Assembly (NCBI GenBank): GCA_020631215.1
Contig: JAHDHS010000005.1
Location: 41,984-105,983 of the forward strand
Reading direction: 5' to 3'
Source: Hellea sp.
GTDB lineage: Bacteria > Pseudomonadota > Alphaproteobacteria > Caulobacterales > Maricaulaceae
Length of the DNA stretch: 64,000 nt
Shown: positions 56,711 to 64,000 of the stretch, in pieces
Numbering within the stretch: the stretch's first letter is position 1
How the letters are laid out: each line of letters begins with the position of its first letter
Notes under the pieces: model-generated
Told to the model about the DNA's origin: nothing
Databases searched by the model: none
Seen by the model: only the letters and a program-made list of their open reading frames with translations
Position numbers and translations under genes: made by a program

Positions 56711-59368
56711 ATGACGAAGTGGGTTTATAATTTCGGTGGCGGGAACGCAGAAGGCGATACCTCCATGAAAAACCTCTTGGGCGGGAAAGGCGCGAACCTG
56801 GCTGAAATGGCCAGTCTCGGCCTGCCCGTGCCACCCGGCTTCACCATGACGACCGAAGTCTGCACCTCCTATTATGATAATGGGGAGCAATATCCCGATG
56901 ATCTTGACCCGCAGACTGAAACAGGCCTCGCCCATATCGAGAAACTGACCGGCAAGGTTTTTGGCGATGCGGCCAATCCACTGCTCGTCTCTGTGCGTTC
57001 CGGCGCACGGGCTTCTATGCCGGGTATGATGGATACCGTGCTGAACCTAGGCCTGAATGATGAAACGGTCGATGGACTCGCAGAGCTTTCCGGTGACCGC
57101 CGCTTCGCACTGGACAGCTATCGCCGGTTCATCACCATGTACTCCGACGTTGTGCTGGGCGTCCACCATCATACATTCGAAGACATATTGGATCAGCATA
57201 AAGATAACCGCGGATATATGCTGGATACAGAAATGGTGGCGGACGACTGGGAGACTGTCATCGGCAAGTATAAAGAGGCGGTCAAACGTGCGCTGGGGCG
57301 TGACTTCCCGCAAGATCCGCGTGAGCAATTGCAGGGCGCGATTGATGCCGTCTTTGGCAGCTGGATGAACGACCGCGCCGTGGTTTATCGCCGCCTGAAT
57401 GATATTCCTGCCGCTTGGGGCACAGCCGTGAATGTGCAGGCCATGGTGTTTGGTAATATGGGCGAGACCTCCGCGACGGGCGTGGCTTTCACCCGCGACC
57501 CATCTACGGGCGAGAACAGCTATTATGGCGAGTTTCTGATCAATGCGCAGGGCGAAGATGTCGTGGCAGGTATTCGCACGCCGCAAACCCTGACCAAGAA
57601 AGCCCGTATTGATATGGGCGAAGAGTCGCCTTCTATGGAAGAGGCTCTGCCGGAGGTTTACGGCCAGCTTGCTGCGACATTCGAAAAACTCGAAGACCAT
57701 TACCGCGATATGCAGGACATTGAGTTCACGGTCGAGCGGGGCAAGCTTTGGATGTTGCAAACCCGCACGGGCAAGCGCACAGCCCGCGCCGCTCTGAAAA
57801 TAGCCGTGGATATGGCCGAAGCTGGACAAATCACGCAAGACGAAGCCCTGATGCGAATTGAACCGCTCTCGCTGGATCAGCTTCTGCACCCGACACTTAA
57901 TCCCGACGCCCCCCGTGATGTGATTGCGATGGGCCTGCCCGCCTCTCCGGGCGCGGCGATTGGTGAGGTGGTTTTCTCCTCTGACGAAGCCGAAGAACTA
58001 AAGAAAGCCGGACATAAGGTCATTTTGGTGCGGGTCGAAACATCCCCCGAAGACATTCACGGCATGCATGCCGCCGAAGCTATCGTGACCGCGCGCGGGG
58101 GCATGACCTCACACGCGGCTGTCGTGGCACGCGGTATGGGCACGCCCTGTGTGTCCGGCGCCGGCGACATCAGGATTGATTATGACGCGCAGCAATTTAC
58201 TTGCGCGGGCCGGACAGTGAAGAAGGGCGAGATTGTCACAGTTGATGGCGCTACGGGACAGGTCTTTGCAGGCGAAGTGGATATGATCCAACCTGAACTT
58301 TCAGGTGATTTTGCAAAGATCATGGAATGGGCCGACAGCGCGCGAACGCTGGGCATTCGGACAAATGCTGAAACGCCGCTGGACGTGCAGACCGCGCGAG
58401 ATTTCGGCGCGGAAGGTATTGGACTTTGCCGGACAGAGCACATGTTCTTTGAGGCTGATCGGCTCGCCCATTTCCGCGAAATGATTTTGGCTTCAGATAA
58501 GGTCGGGCGCGAAGCGGCACTCGCGAAAATCCTCCCTGTGCAGCGTGATGATTTTGCGGCTATTTTCCGTATCATGGGTGATCTGCCCTGCACGATCCGC
58601 CTGCTCGACCCGCCATTACATGAATTTCTGCCGCATACAGAAGCCGATATTCAGTCGGTTGCCGATACGCTTGACCTGCCAGCCAGCGAGTTAATGGCCC
58701 GTGCGCGGGAACTGGCGGAAAGCAATCCCATGCTGGGTCATCGGGGTTGTCGATTAGGGATTAGCTACCCAGAGATTTATGAAATGCAGGCCCGCGCCAT
58801 ATTTGAGGCACAAAAATTGGTGTCTGACGAATCCGGCGTAAACCCAGTCGCGGAAATCATGATCCCGTTAGTGTCATCGGACAAAGAGCTGGAAATCCTG
58901 AAAGCCGCGATTGAAAAAGTCGCTGAAGATTGCGGCAATCCCGCCTATCAGATCGGGACGATGATCGAACTCCCAAGAGCGGCTTTGCGGGCAGCGGATA
59001 TCGCAAAGCATGCTGAGTTCTTTTCTTTTGGGACAAATGATCTGACGCAGACTACATTTGGTTTGTCGCGCGATGATGCCGGCAAATTCCTGCCCGATTA
59101 TGTCCGTGCAGGCATTATGGAAAAAGACCCCTTTGTGACCCTGGATCAAGACGGGGTCGGTGATTTGATCCAAATCGCGGCAGAACGCGGAAAATCGACC
59201 CGAAATGATATCAAAATGGGTATTTGCGGCGAACATGGCGGCGATCCGGCCTCAATCGGCTTTTGTCACAAGGCAGGCCTGAACTATGTCTCCTGCTCAC
59301 CTTATCGCGTGCCAATCGCGCGTTTATCTGCGGCTCAAGCAGCGATTGCAGCGAAAACTGCCAATTAG
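56711..59368 (+). CDS. ppdK: Pyruvate, phosphate dikinase
   Basis: 885 residues, full length. Three parts are visible: the ATP-grasp N-domain (GGKGANLAEMASLGLPVPPG, TMTTEVCTSYYDNGEQYPDD, VSVRSGARASMPGMMDTVLN), the phospho-His domain (ARGGMTSHAAVVARGMGTPC, His about 467), and the C-terminal PEP/pyruvate barrel (GIGLCRTEHMFF, EIMIPLVSSDKELE, FGTNDLTQTTFGLSRDDAGK, GICGEHGGDPASIGF). It interconverts ATP, Pi and pyruvate with AMP, PPi and PEP, usually gluconeogenic. It follows glyS by 30 bases, the common alphaproteobacterial order. Confidence 0.96.
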   Translation: MTKWVYNFGGGNAEGDTSMKNLLGGKGANLAEMASLGLPVPPGFTMTTEVCTSYYDNGEQYPDDLDPQTETGLAHIEKLTGKVFGDAANPLLVSVRSGARASMPGMMDTVLNLGLNDETVDGLAELSGDRRFALDSYRRFITMYSDVVLGVHHHTFEDILDQHKDNRGYMLDTEMVADDWETVIGKYKEAVKRALGRDFPQDPREQLQGAIDAVFGSWMNDRAVVYRRLNDIPAAWGTAVNVQAMVFGNMGETSATGVAFTRDPSTGENSYYGEFLINAQGEDVVAGIRTPQTLTKKARIDMGEESPSMEEALPEVYGQLAATFEKLEDHYRDMQDIEFTVERGKLWMLQTRTGKRTARAALKIAVDMAEAGQITQDEALMRIEPLSLDQLLHPTLNPDAPRDVIAMGLPASPGAAIGEVVFSSDEAEELKKAGHKVILVRVETSPEDIHGMHAAEAIVTARGGMTSHAAVVARGMGTPCVSGAGDIRIDYDAQQFTCAGRTVKKGEIVTVDGATGQVFAGEVDMIQPELSGDFAKIMEWADSARTLGIRTNAETPLDVQTARDFGAEGIGLCRTEHMFFEADRLAHFREMILASDKVGREAALAKILPVQRDDFAAIFRIMGDLPCTIRLLDPPLHEFLPHTEADIQSVADTLDLPASELMARARELAESNPMLGHRGCRLGISYPEIYEMQARAIFEAQKLVSDESGVNPVAEIMIPLVSSDKELEILKAAIEKVAEDCGNPAYQIGTMIELPRAALRAADIAKHAEFFSFGTNDLTQTTFGLSRDDAGKFLPDYVRAGIMEKDPFVTLDQDGVGDLIQIAAERGKSTRNDIKMGICGEHGGDPASIGFCHKAGLNYVSCSPYRVPIARLSAAQAAIAAKTAN

Positions 59369-59423
59369 GGTGGTATTTCTAATCTAAGCTCCTACATAGC
59401 GGCCAAATAAAATAGTAGGTTTG

Positions 59424-59439
59424 TTAAACTCTGCTTAAC
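59424..59439. promoter_or_regulatory. CtrA box (perfect TTAA-N7-TTAAC)
   Basis: TTAA-actctgc-TTAAC matches the full CtrA consensus. It lies about 110 bases before the SleB-type hydrolase gene. A GAATC site (GANTC, the CcrM methylation motif) lies between it and the gene at about 59516. Confidence 0.65.
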
Positions 59440-59547
59440 CATAAACTGTATTCTGCTGTGGCCTGATAGTCACAGTTGGCGGCCAAATTGCAATGCTCTG
59501 AGCTATGCCATTGAGAGAATCAGGATTGGGCTGTAAGGAGCGCCGCA

Positions 59548-60267
59548 ATGCGCGATAAACGTAAGACATATGTTGGCTGGAGCATGGGGCTTGCCTCATT
59601 TTTAGCAATCGCGACCGCCTTGCCGGCAATCGCTGGAAAAGCGGCCGGACAGAAGGAGTTCAACGTCTGGCAGGTCAAGGCCGAGCGCTTTCAAACGGCC
59701 ATGACACATGATTTGGTGCCTGATAATATGGCCGAGTTCACAAAGTCTGCGGCCGCGCGCGACTATGCCGATCTCAGCACGCAAAGCCCTGTGACCAAAG
59801 CTCATCTGTCTCATGCGCGATTTAAGGCCCGGGAACAAAAATGCCTGGCTGAGGCGATTTACTATGAAGCACGGTCTGAAAGCCGTGCCGGTCAGCTTGC
59901 TGTGGCTGAAGTTGTTCAGAACCGTGTGACGTCCAAACATTTTCCAAATTCCATCTGTAACGTTGTTTATGAAGGCTCGGCCCGAAACACGGGCTGTCAA
60001 TTTTCTTTCACCTGTGACGGTTCGATGGACATCCGCCCTCGCGGTAAAGCCTGGCAACGCGCCAACGACATGGCCCGTGTCAGCTTGATAGGCGGCTTTG
60101 CACCTCTGACGAACGGTGCGACTCATTATCATACGGTTGATGTTCGGCCGATCTGGCGAACTGAGCTGAAACATACGAAGCAAATTGGAACACATAAATT
60201 TTACAGTTTCCGCTTTCGTGAACGCCCGGTGCCAAGCGCCAGTATTTCCATAGCCCCGCCCATTTAG
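59548..60267 (+). CDS. Secreted SleB-type cell-wall hydrolase
   Basis: 239 residues. The N-terminal signal segment (WSMGLASFLAIATALPAIAG) directs export. After a linker of about 60 residues comes the hydrolase_2 (SleB-like) domain: KCLAEAIYYEARSESRAGQL with the expected catalytic Glu, AVAEVVQNRVTSKHFPNSIC, CQFSFTCDGSMDIRPRGKAW, and THYHTVDVRPIW. It would cut peptidoglycan, either in remodelling or daughter-cell separation. AAGGAG precedes the ATG. A perfect CtrA box upstream suggests cell-cycle control. It overlaps the end of the convergent MBL-fold gene by 4 bases. Confidence 0.9.
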   Translation: MRDKRKTYVGWSMGLASFLAIATALPAIAGKAAGQKEFNVWQVKAERFQTAMTHDLVPDNMAEFTKSAAARDYADLSTQSPVTKAHLSHARFKAREQKCLAEAIYYEARSESRAGQLAVAEVVQNRVTSKHFPNSICNVVYEGSARNTGCQFSFTCDGSMDIRPRGKAWQRANDMARVSLIGGFAPLTNGATHYHTVDVRPIWRTELKHTKQIGTHKFYSFRFRERPVPSASISIAPPI

Positions 60268-61214
60268 AGACAATATCGCTCTCCCCGGCGGGCTATTCTG
60301 TAGCCCCTCTTTTTCAATTCATTCATTGCCGCCGATGTTTCGTCGCGCAAAGGATTGGTGTGGTTCATATGAATGAAGCGTATTTTGGCTCGTGTGGCCT
60401 CGGGCATGTCATCAAATAAATCCATAGACTCAGTAACCCTGGGGTGCGGAATTTGACTCATATCGCGGCCCGGCAATTCGTGATCATCATAAAATGTGGC
60501 ATCAATAAAGGCATAATCAACGGCGTTCACACGATCTTGGATTGTGTGACCGTAAGTCTCGGGCCATGACTCCCAGTCATTTATATCCGGCAGAAACAAG
60601 ACCGACTTATTCGGACCTTTTATCTCAAATCCCACAGTTTCAGAATATTCATCCCGGTGCGGTACTCGATAAGGCGTGACTGTAAGGTGCTTTGACAGAT
60701 TAAGTGACGTATCCGCATTTAGAGCCATCAAGCTGATATTTTCAAACTTGACCATCTGCTCCCAAGGGCCGTTTTGGCGTAGATAATCCGCCATTCGCGG
60801 CATAGCGTAAACAGGCAGGTTTTTCGCTCCGGCCGACTCATGACCAAAAAACATCAGGCCTGCGTAATGGCCAATATGAGCATGAGTCAGAAAAACACCC
60901 GAAAGCCCTAATGGGCCATTATTTGACGGCGCAAGATTATCCAGAAGATGCAGCTGCTCTCTGATATCCGGCGTCGCCTCAAATAAATATCTCTGATCGG
61001 TTTCACGATTGACTAAAGCCGCCGAACTTGCCCAAAGCCGCTGGGATGGGTCCGCCCAGGCCGGGTCCTGATTTTGCCCGATTTGCGGCGCACCGGCATC
61101 TTGACCAATTCCAAGAACAATAAATTCAGTTTGGCAATTGTGCGGCTGCTCAACACGCGTCTCCTGACAGGCCGCCAAACAGTAGAGCATCAAGGCAGAT
61201 AGAATGCGTCTCAC
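60264..61214 (-). CDS. PqqB-like metallo-beta-lactamase-fold lipoprotein
   Basis: 316 residues. The N-terminus RRILSALMLYCLAACQET is a lipoprotein signal peptide with lipobox LAAC, so the mature protein is predicted to be a membrane-anchored periplasmic lipoprotein. The next part (EFIVLGIGQDAGAPQIGQNQ) and GLSGVFLTHAHIGHYAGLMF with HxHxGH, later LPDINDWESW and IHMNHTNPL, resemble PqqB and related hydrolases. No other pqq genes are present, so PQQ synthesis is not supported. The GTG overlaps the nadC stop. A secreted PqqB-like enzyme at the end of nadBC is unusual; its substrate is unknown. Confidence 0.82.
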   Translation of the reverse strand: MRRILSALMLYCLAACQETRVEQPHNCQTEFIVLGIGQDAGAPQIGQNQDPAWADPSQRLWASSAALVNRETDQRYLFEATPDIREQLHLLDNLAPSNNGPLGLSGVFLTHAHIGHYAGLMFFGHESAGAKNLPVYAMPRMADYLRQNGPWEQMVKFENISLMALNADTSLNLSKHLTVTPYRVPHRDEYSETVGFEIKGPNKSVLFLPDINDWESWPETYGHTIQDRVNAVDYAFIDATFYDDHELPGRDMSQIPHPRVTESMDLFDDMPEATRAKIRFIHMNHTNPLRDETSAAMNELKKRGYRIARRGERYCL

Positions 61215-62074
61215 GCAGCATCCATCCCGATATCGAAATTGGGGGCGCTATGAGTCAAAGCGCCGATCGAAATCACGTCAATTCCTGTGGCTGCCAGCCC
61301 GGCGACAGTCTCTAAATTAACCCCCCCTGACGCCTCTAACACCGGGCGAGGCCCGTCATAGTCATCGACAATCGCGACGGCTTTCATCAGCATCGCAGCG
61401 TTCATATTATCCAGCAGAATAACATGCGGGGCATATTTCAAAACTTTCTTTAATTGCGCCAGCGTATCCACTTCTACGCTAATACGCGCCATATGGTCGG
61501 CCTTTTTGGCGATGGTTTTCAATGCCTTGTCCACGCCGCCCGCAAGGGCAATATGATTATCTTTGATCATAATCGCCGCAGCCAAGCTTTCACGGTGCTT
61601 GTAGCCGCCGCCTGCCAGAACCGCCTGCTTTTCCAGCGCGCGCAGACCGGGCGTTGTTTTGCGCGTGGCCGCAATACGCACTTTGTGTTTTTTCACCTTG
61701 GCCACATATTGAGACGTCAGGGTCGCGACGCCCGACATGCGCCCCAGAAAATTCAACGCCACTCGCTCCGCCGAGAGTAATGACCGGACTGGGCCATCTA
61801 CGATCGCAATGATATCGCCCTTTTTAACTTTGGATCCGTCACCTTTCTTGACGGTAAACTTCACCTTGGGATCCACCATAGCATAAGTCATCTGCGCGGC
61901 CTGCATGCCTGCGATCACGCCTGCCTCTCGCGCTTTCATATAGAGCTTGTTTCGCGCCTTTTCAGGCACAAGCAAATTCGCGGTCAGATCACCACTATTG
62001 CCAAAATCCTCATCCAAGGCACGGCGAACCATTGGCTCTATAATCGTCGGAGGCAGGGGCGGGAGTGTTGGCAT
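61211..62074 (-). CDS. nadC: Nicotinate-nucleotide pyrophosphorylase (carboxylating)
   Basis: 287 residues. Converts quinolinate and PRPP to nicotinate mononucleotide. Motifs: RRALDEDFGNSGDLTANLLV, SAERVALNFLGRMSGVATLT, ATRKTTPGLRALEKQAVLAG followed by GGYKHRESL, IMIKDNHIALAGG, and the C-terminal VILLDNMNAAMLM with EASGGVNLETV. It begins 2 bases after nadB. Confidence 0.96.
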   Translation of the reverse strand: MPTLPPLPPTIIEPMVRRALDEDFGNSGDLTANLLVPEKARNKLYMKAREAGVIAGMQAAQMTYAMVDPKVKFTVKKGDGSKVKKGDIIAIVDGPVRSLLSAERVALNFLGRMSGVATLTSQYVAKVKKHKVRIAATRKTTPGLRALEKQAVLAGGGYKHRESLAAAIMIKDNHIALAGGVDKALKTIAKKADHMARISVEVDTLAQLKKVLKYAPHVILLDNMNAAMLMKAVAIVDDYDGPRPVLEASGGVNLETVAGLAATGIDVISIGALTHSAPNFDIGMDAA

Positions 62075-62076
62075 AA

Positions 62077-63603
62077 TTAGTCCACCATATCCAAAGTTAT
62101 ATAGCTGCTGCTTGCGTCTTTTTTCATTTTCGAAAAGTCATCGCGGAAATGACCGCCGCGGGATTCTTGCCGGGCAAGCGCGGAAGCCGCAATCATTTTT
62201 GAGGCTATTAGCGGGTTGGCACGGCCCACGCGGTCAATCAAATTGTCAATATGGGCCAGAAGCTGGTTCAATTTGGCCGCATTACGCCGCACACCGCATT
62301 GCGTGGTCATCGCCGTGCGCAGGGACTGGCTGACCTCTTTGCCCATGGAAAGCCAGGGCTGGGTGCGGATGGTGCCGGCTTTCATATCGTTCCAATCACG
62401 GCCATTAATGTAGTCGGCGGCGCGCCCGCCAAATACGGTAGCCTCCAGCAGGGAGTTACTGGCCAGACGATTGGCGCCATGCACGCCGGTTGACGAACAT
62501 TCCCCAACGGCCAACAAACCTTCCAAATTACTCTGCCCAAAGCTATCCGTGGCAATGCCGCCCATGTGATAATGAACGGCGGGCGCGATGGGGATCAGCT
62601 GTTTGGACGGGTCAATGCCGGCGCTCATACAGCTTTCATAAACGGTTGGGAATTCATCCTTGAAATGACTGCCAATCGCGGTGCGGCAATCCAGAAATGG
62701 CTGCCGTCCGGCTTCGATTTCAGCGAAAATCGCGCGGGCCACATCATCACGCGGGGCAAGTTCGCCTTGAGCGTGATAGCGCGGCATGAAGCGCACGCCA
62801 TCGGAATTGGTCAGAACCGCCCCTTCCCCGCGCAAGGCCTCGGTTGCCAGCGGCGCCGGATCGCGGCCTATATCTATGGCGGTTGGGTGGAACTGCACAA
62901 ATTCCATATCCCGCATCTTTGCGCCCACAACCGCCGCCATACCCAAAGCGTCACCTCTGGCTGTGCGGGGATTGGTGGTTACCGCAAATAATCCGCCGAC
63001 ACCGCCCGTCGCCATGACGGTGATATCCGCTTCGATGCCGAGCATAGACCCATCATCATTTCGCGCCAACGCCCCGGCAATGCCGCCATTACGATCTTGC
63101 AGCAGGCTTTCCGCGCGCCAGCCAATAATACCCGTAATATGATCCGCCGCCTGAGATCGTCGCACCATCACCTCTATGATTTCGCGCCCCGCCGTGTCGC
63201 CTTTAACGCGGGCGACGCGCGGCAAGGAATGGGCGGCCTCCAGCGAGAGGTAAAGCTCGCCTTGCTCATTCCGATCAAAGGGGACGCCCATATCTGCCAG
63301 ATCCCGAACGCGGCCCGGGCCTTCTGTCGCCAGAATGCGGGCGATGTCCGGATCGACCAGACCGTCTCCAGCGGCGATTGTATCGGCGGCATGGCTTTCC
63401 GCGCTGTCTTCGGGTGACAAAGCTGCCGCGATTCCGCCCTGCGCCCAGGCGCTGGCTGACCCAACCGATGAGCGCCGCGAGGTTAACACATAGACCTGCC
63501 GCGGGGCCAGTTTCAGCGCCAAATATAGTCCCGCCAAACCTGCCCCGACGACGAGCACAGCCCCTGCCGGTAAACGCTTCGTTTCTAAATCACCTAATGC
63601 CAT
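62077..63603 (-). CDS. nadB: L-aspartate oxidase
   Basis: 508 residues. Oxidises aspartate to iminoaspartate, the first step of de novo NAD synthesis. FAD-binding VVGAGLAGLYLALKLAPRQV, the ASAWAQGGIAAALSPEDSAE signature, ATGGVGGLFAVTTNPRTARG, FVQFHPTAIDIG, and HYHMGGIATDSFGQSNLEGL. It is the first gene of nadB-nadC-MBL. nadA (quinolinate synthase) is not next to it; upstream lies an intergenic stretch with a dispersed repeat. Confidence 0.96.
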   Translation of the reverse strand: MALGDLETKRLPAGAVLVVGAGLAGLYLALKLAPRQVYVLTSRRSSVGSASAWAQGGIAAALSPEDSAESHAADTIAAGDGLVDPDIARILATEGPGRVRDLADMGVPFDRNEQGELYLSLEAAHSLPRVARVKGDTAGREIIEVMVRRSQAADHITGIIGWRAESLLQDRNGGIAGALARNDDGSMLGIEADITVMATGGVGGLFAVTTNPRTARGDALGMAAVVGAKMRDMEFVQFHPTAIDIGRDPAPLATEALRGEGAVLTNSDGVRFMPRYHAQGELAPRDDVARAIFAEIEAGRQPFLDCRTAIGSHFKDEFPTVYESCMSAGIDPSKQLIPIAPAVHYHMGGIATDSFGQSNLEGLLAVGECSSTGVHGANRLASNSLLEATVFGGRAADYINGRDWNDMKAGTIRTQPWLSMGKEVSQSLRTAMTTQCGVRRNAAKLNQLLAHIDNLIDRVGRANPLIASKMIAASALARQESRGGHFRDDFSKMKKDASSSYITLDMVD

Positions 63604-63770
63604 GCGGGATGTGTAGGCGAACAGGCGCGCCTTGCCAAATGATTGTTGAGATATGAATGTGACTGGGCGTAACCATTTTCACGCTTCCTCATTTCCGGCG
63701 CTCCTCTTGTCTCAAATAAATTCCCTTCGTGAATTTATATCTCGGCACCGGCCCACTCTCCTATCATTGT
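63604..63770. other. Region upstream of nadB, no gene seen
   Basis: About 167 bases before repeat copy B. It should hold the nadB promoter on the minus strand. I see no ORF with a ribosome-binding site and no RNA gene. Confidence 0.5.
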
Positions 63771-63962
63771 CATCCCGGAGGAGGCCAAAGGCCGACATCC
63801 GGGACCTCTTGACTGTTTGCGGCTAAAGAGGTCCCGCATCTTCGCGGCAAGCCGCTGCGTGCGGGATGACGGAGAAGAGATAGACAGCCTAGTTTCCTTT
63901 CCCGCTGGCGATCTTGCGCTCAGCCATTGGGTTAAATCCTTGAGATAAGGACAGCCCGCGAA
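63771..63962. repeat. Dispersed hairpin repeat, copy B
   Basis: Same element as at 6421-6604. Shared: catcccggaggaggcc, gccgacatccgggacctctt, aagaggtccc, gcgggatgac, and the tail ggcgatcttgcgctcagcc with cccgcgaa. The 15-base loop between the 14-base arms (63811-63825) is gactgtttgcggcta, the reverse complement of the copy A loop apart from two bases. The second hairpin is also flipped (gcggc-aa-gccgc here, gccgc-tac-gcggc in copy A). A short repeat of cattgggtta follows at 63926 and 63985. Confidence 0.85.
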
Positions 63963-64000
63963 CCCTGGCGTTCATGATGGACACCATTGGGTTAGAATCA

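Noticed and set aside
57047..57889. 280-codon minus-strand frame inside ppdK
   Set aside because: Shadow of a highly conserved enzyme; composition unlike the other proteins here.

Overview
The window reads as chromosomal housekeeping DNA of an alphaproteobacterium, most likely from the Hyphomonadaceae/Maricaulales/Caulobacterales side of the class. Support for this: a GapR-type DUF2312 protein, a RegB/RegA redox pair beside a divergent SCO gene, F1 ATP synthase genes (atpHAGDC) without F0 genes, an lptFG-surA-pdxA-rsmA cluster, a crescentin-like coiled-coil protein, CtrA-type boxes (TTAA-N7-[T/C]TAAC), and the run ETF-QO / TPR / ispE / polyprenyl synthase / DUF2007 / glyQS / ppdK / cell-wall hydrolase. 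I recognise no tRNA, rRNA, prophage, transposase or CRISPR array. The genus is an inference only.

Layout. 1-2.1 kb: end of an unidentified acidic-tailed protein, a terminator, an unknown basic protein, gapR, then a HIG1-type membrane protein coupled to a PduO-type cobalamin adenosyltransferase. 2.1-6.4 kb: an acyl-CoA synthetase, SCO, and regB-regA. 6.4-7.7 kb: an accessory stretch with one copy of a dispersed hairpin repeat, a local hairpin, a 22-codon ORF and a membrane-protein gene broken by an in-frame TAG. 7.8-13.3 kb: MOSC protein and atpCDGAH (minus strand). 13.6-19.8 kb: two poorly characterised genes, priA, tal, holC, pepA. 19.9-25.4 kb: envelope and cofactor run lptF, lptG, surA, pdxA, rsmA, with no lptD at its usual place between lptG and surA. 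25.5-28.8 kb: a compositionally mixed gene for a large PPC-repeat/RTX secreted protein behind a structured leader. 28.8-33.9 kb (minus): fabD, fabG, acpP, fabF, mltG, gmk. 34-37 kb: crescentin-like gene, then rpsF-rpsR-rplI behind a candidate S6:S18-binding leader.

37-46.6 kb: an acyltransferase, a candidate structured RNA, yqeY, carA, a DUF3108 protein, rpmB behind a terminator-like hairpin, a hybrid histidine kinase with a CtrA-like box, a small ORF with another, a family-4-like uracil-DNA glycosylase lacking N-terminal cysteines, and a retropepsin-RimK fusion. 46.7-60.3 kb: ETF-QO, a secreted TPR protein, ispE, a WecA-like transferase, polyprenyl synthase, DUF2007, glyQ, glyS (carrying a long AT-rich in-frame insertion), ppdK, and a secreted SleB-type hydrolase behind a perfect CtrA box. 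60.3-64 kb: a lipoprotein-like metallo-beta-lactamase-fold protein, nadC, nadB, and a second copy of the dispersed repeat.

Functionally the window joins energy and redox metabolism (ATP synthase, ETF-QO, RegBA, SCO), envelope building (LptFG, SurA, MltG, IspE, polyprenyl-P, WecA-like, SleB), fatty-acid synthesis, translation (S6, S18, L9, L28, GlyRS, RsmA) and DNA metabolism (PriA, HolC, UDG). The most unusual items are the glyS insertion, the repeat pair whose hairpin loop is inverted between copies, PriA and UDG proteins that lack canonical metal-binding cysteines, the missing lptD, the RTX gene with its leader, and an unidentified structured RNA at 38.3-38.4 kb.
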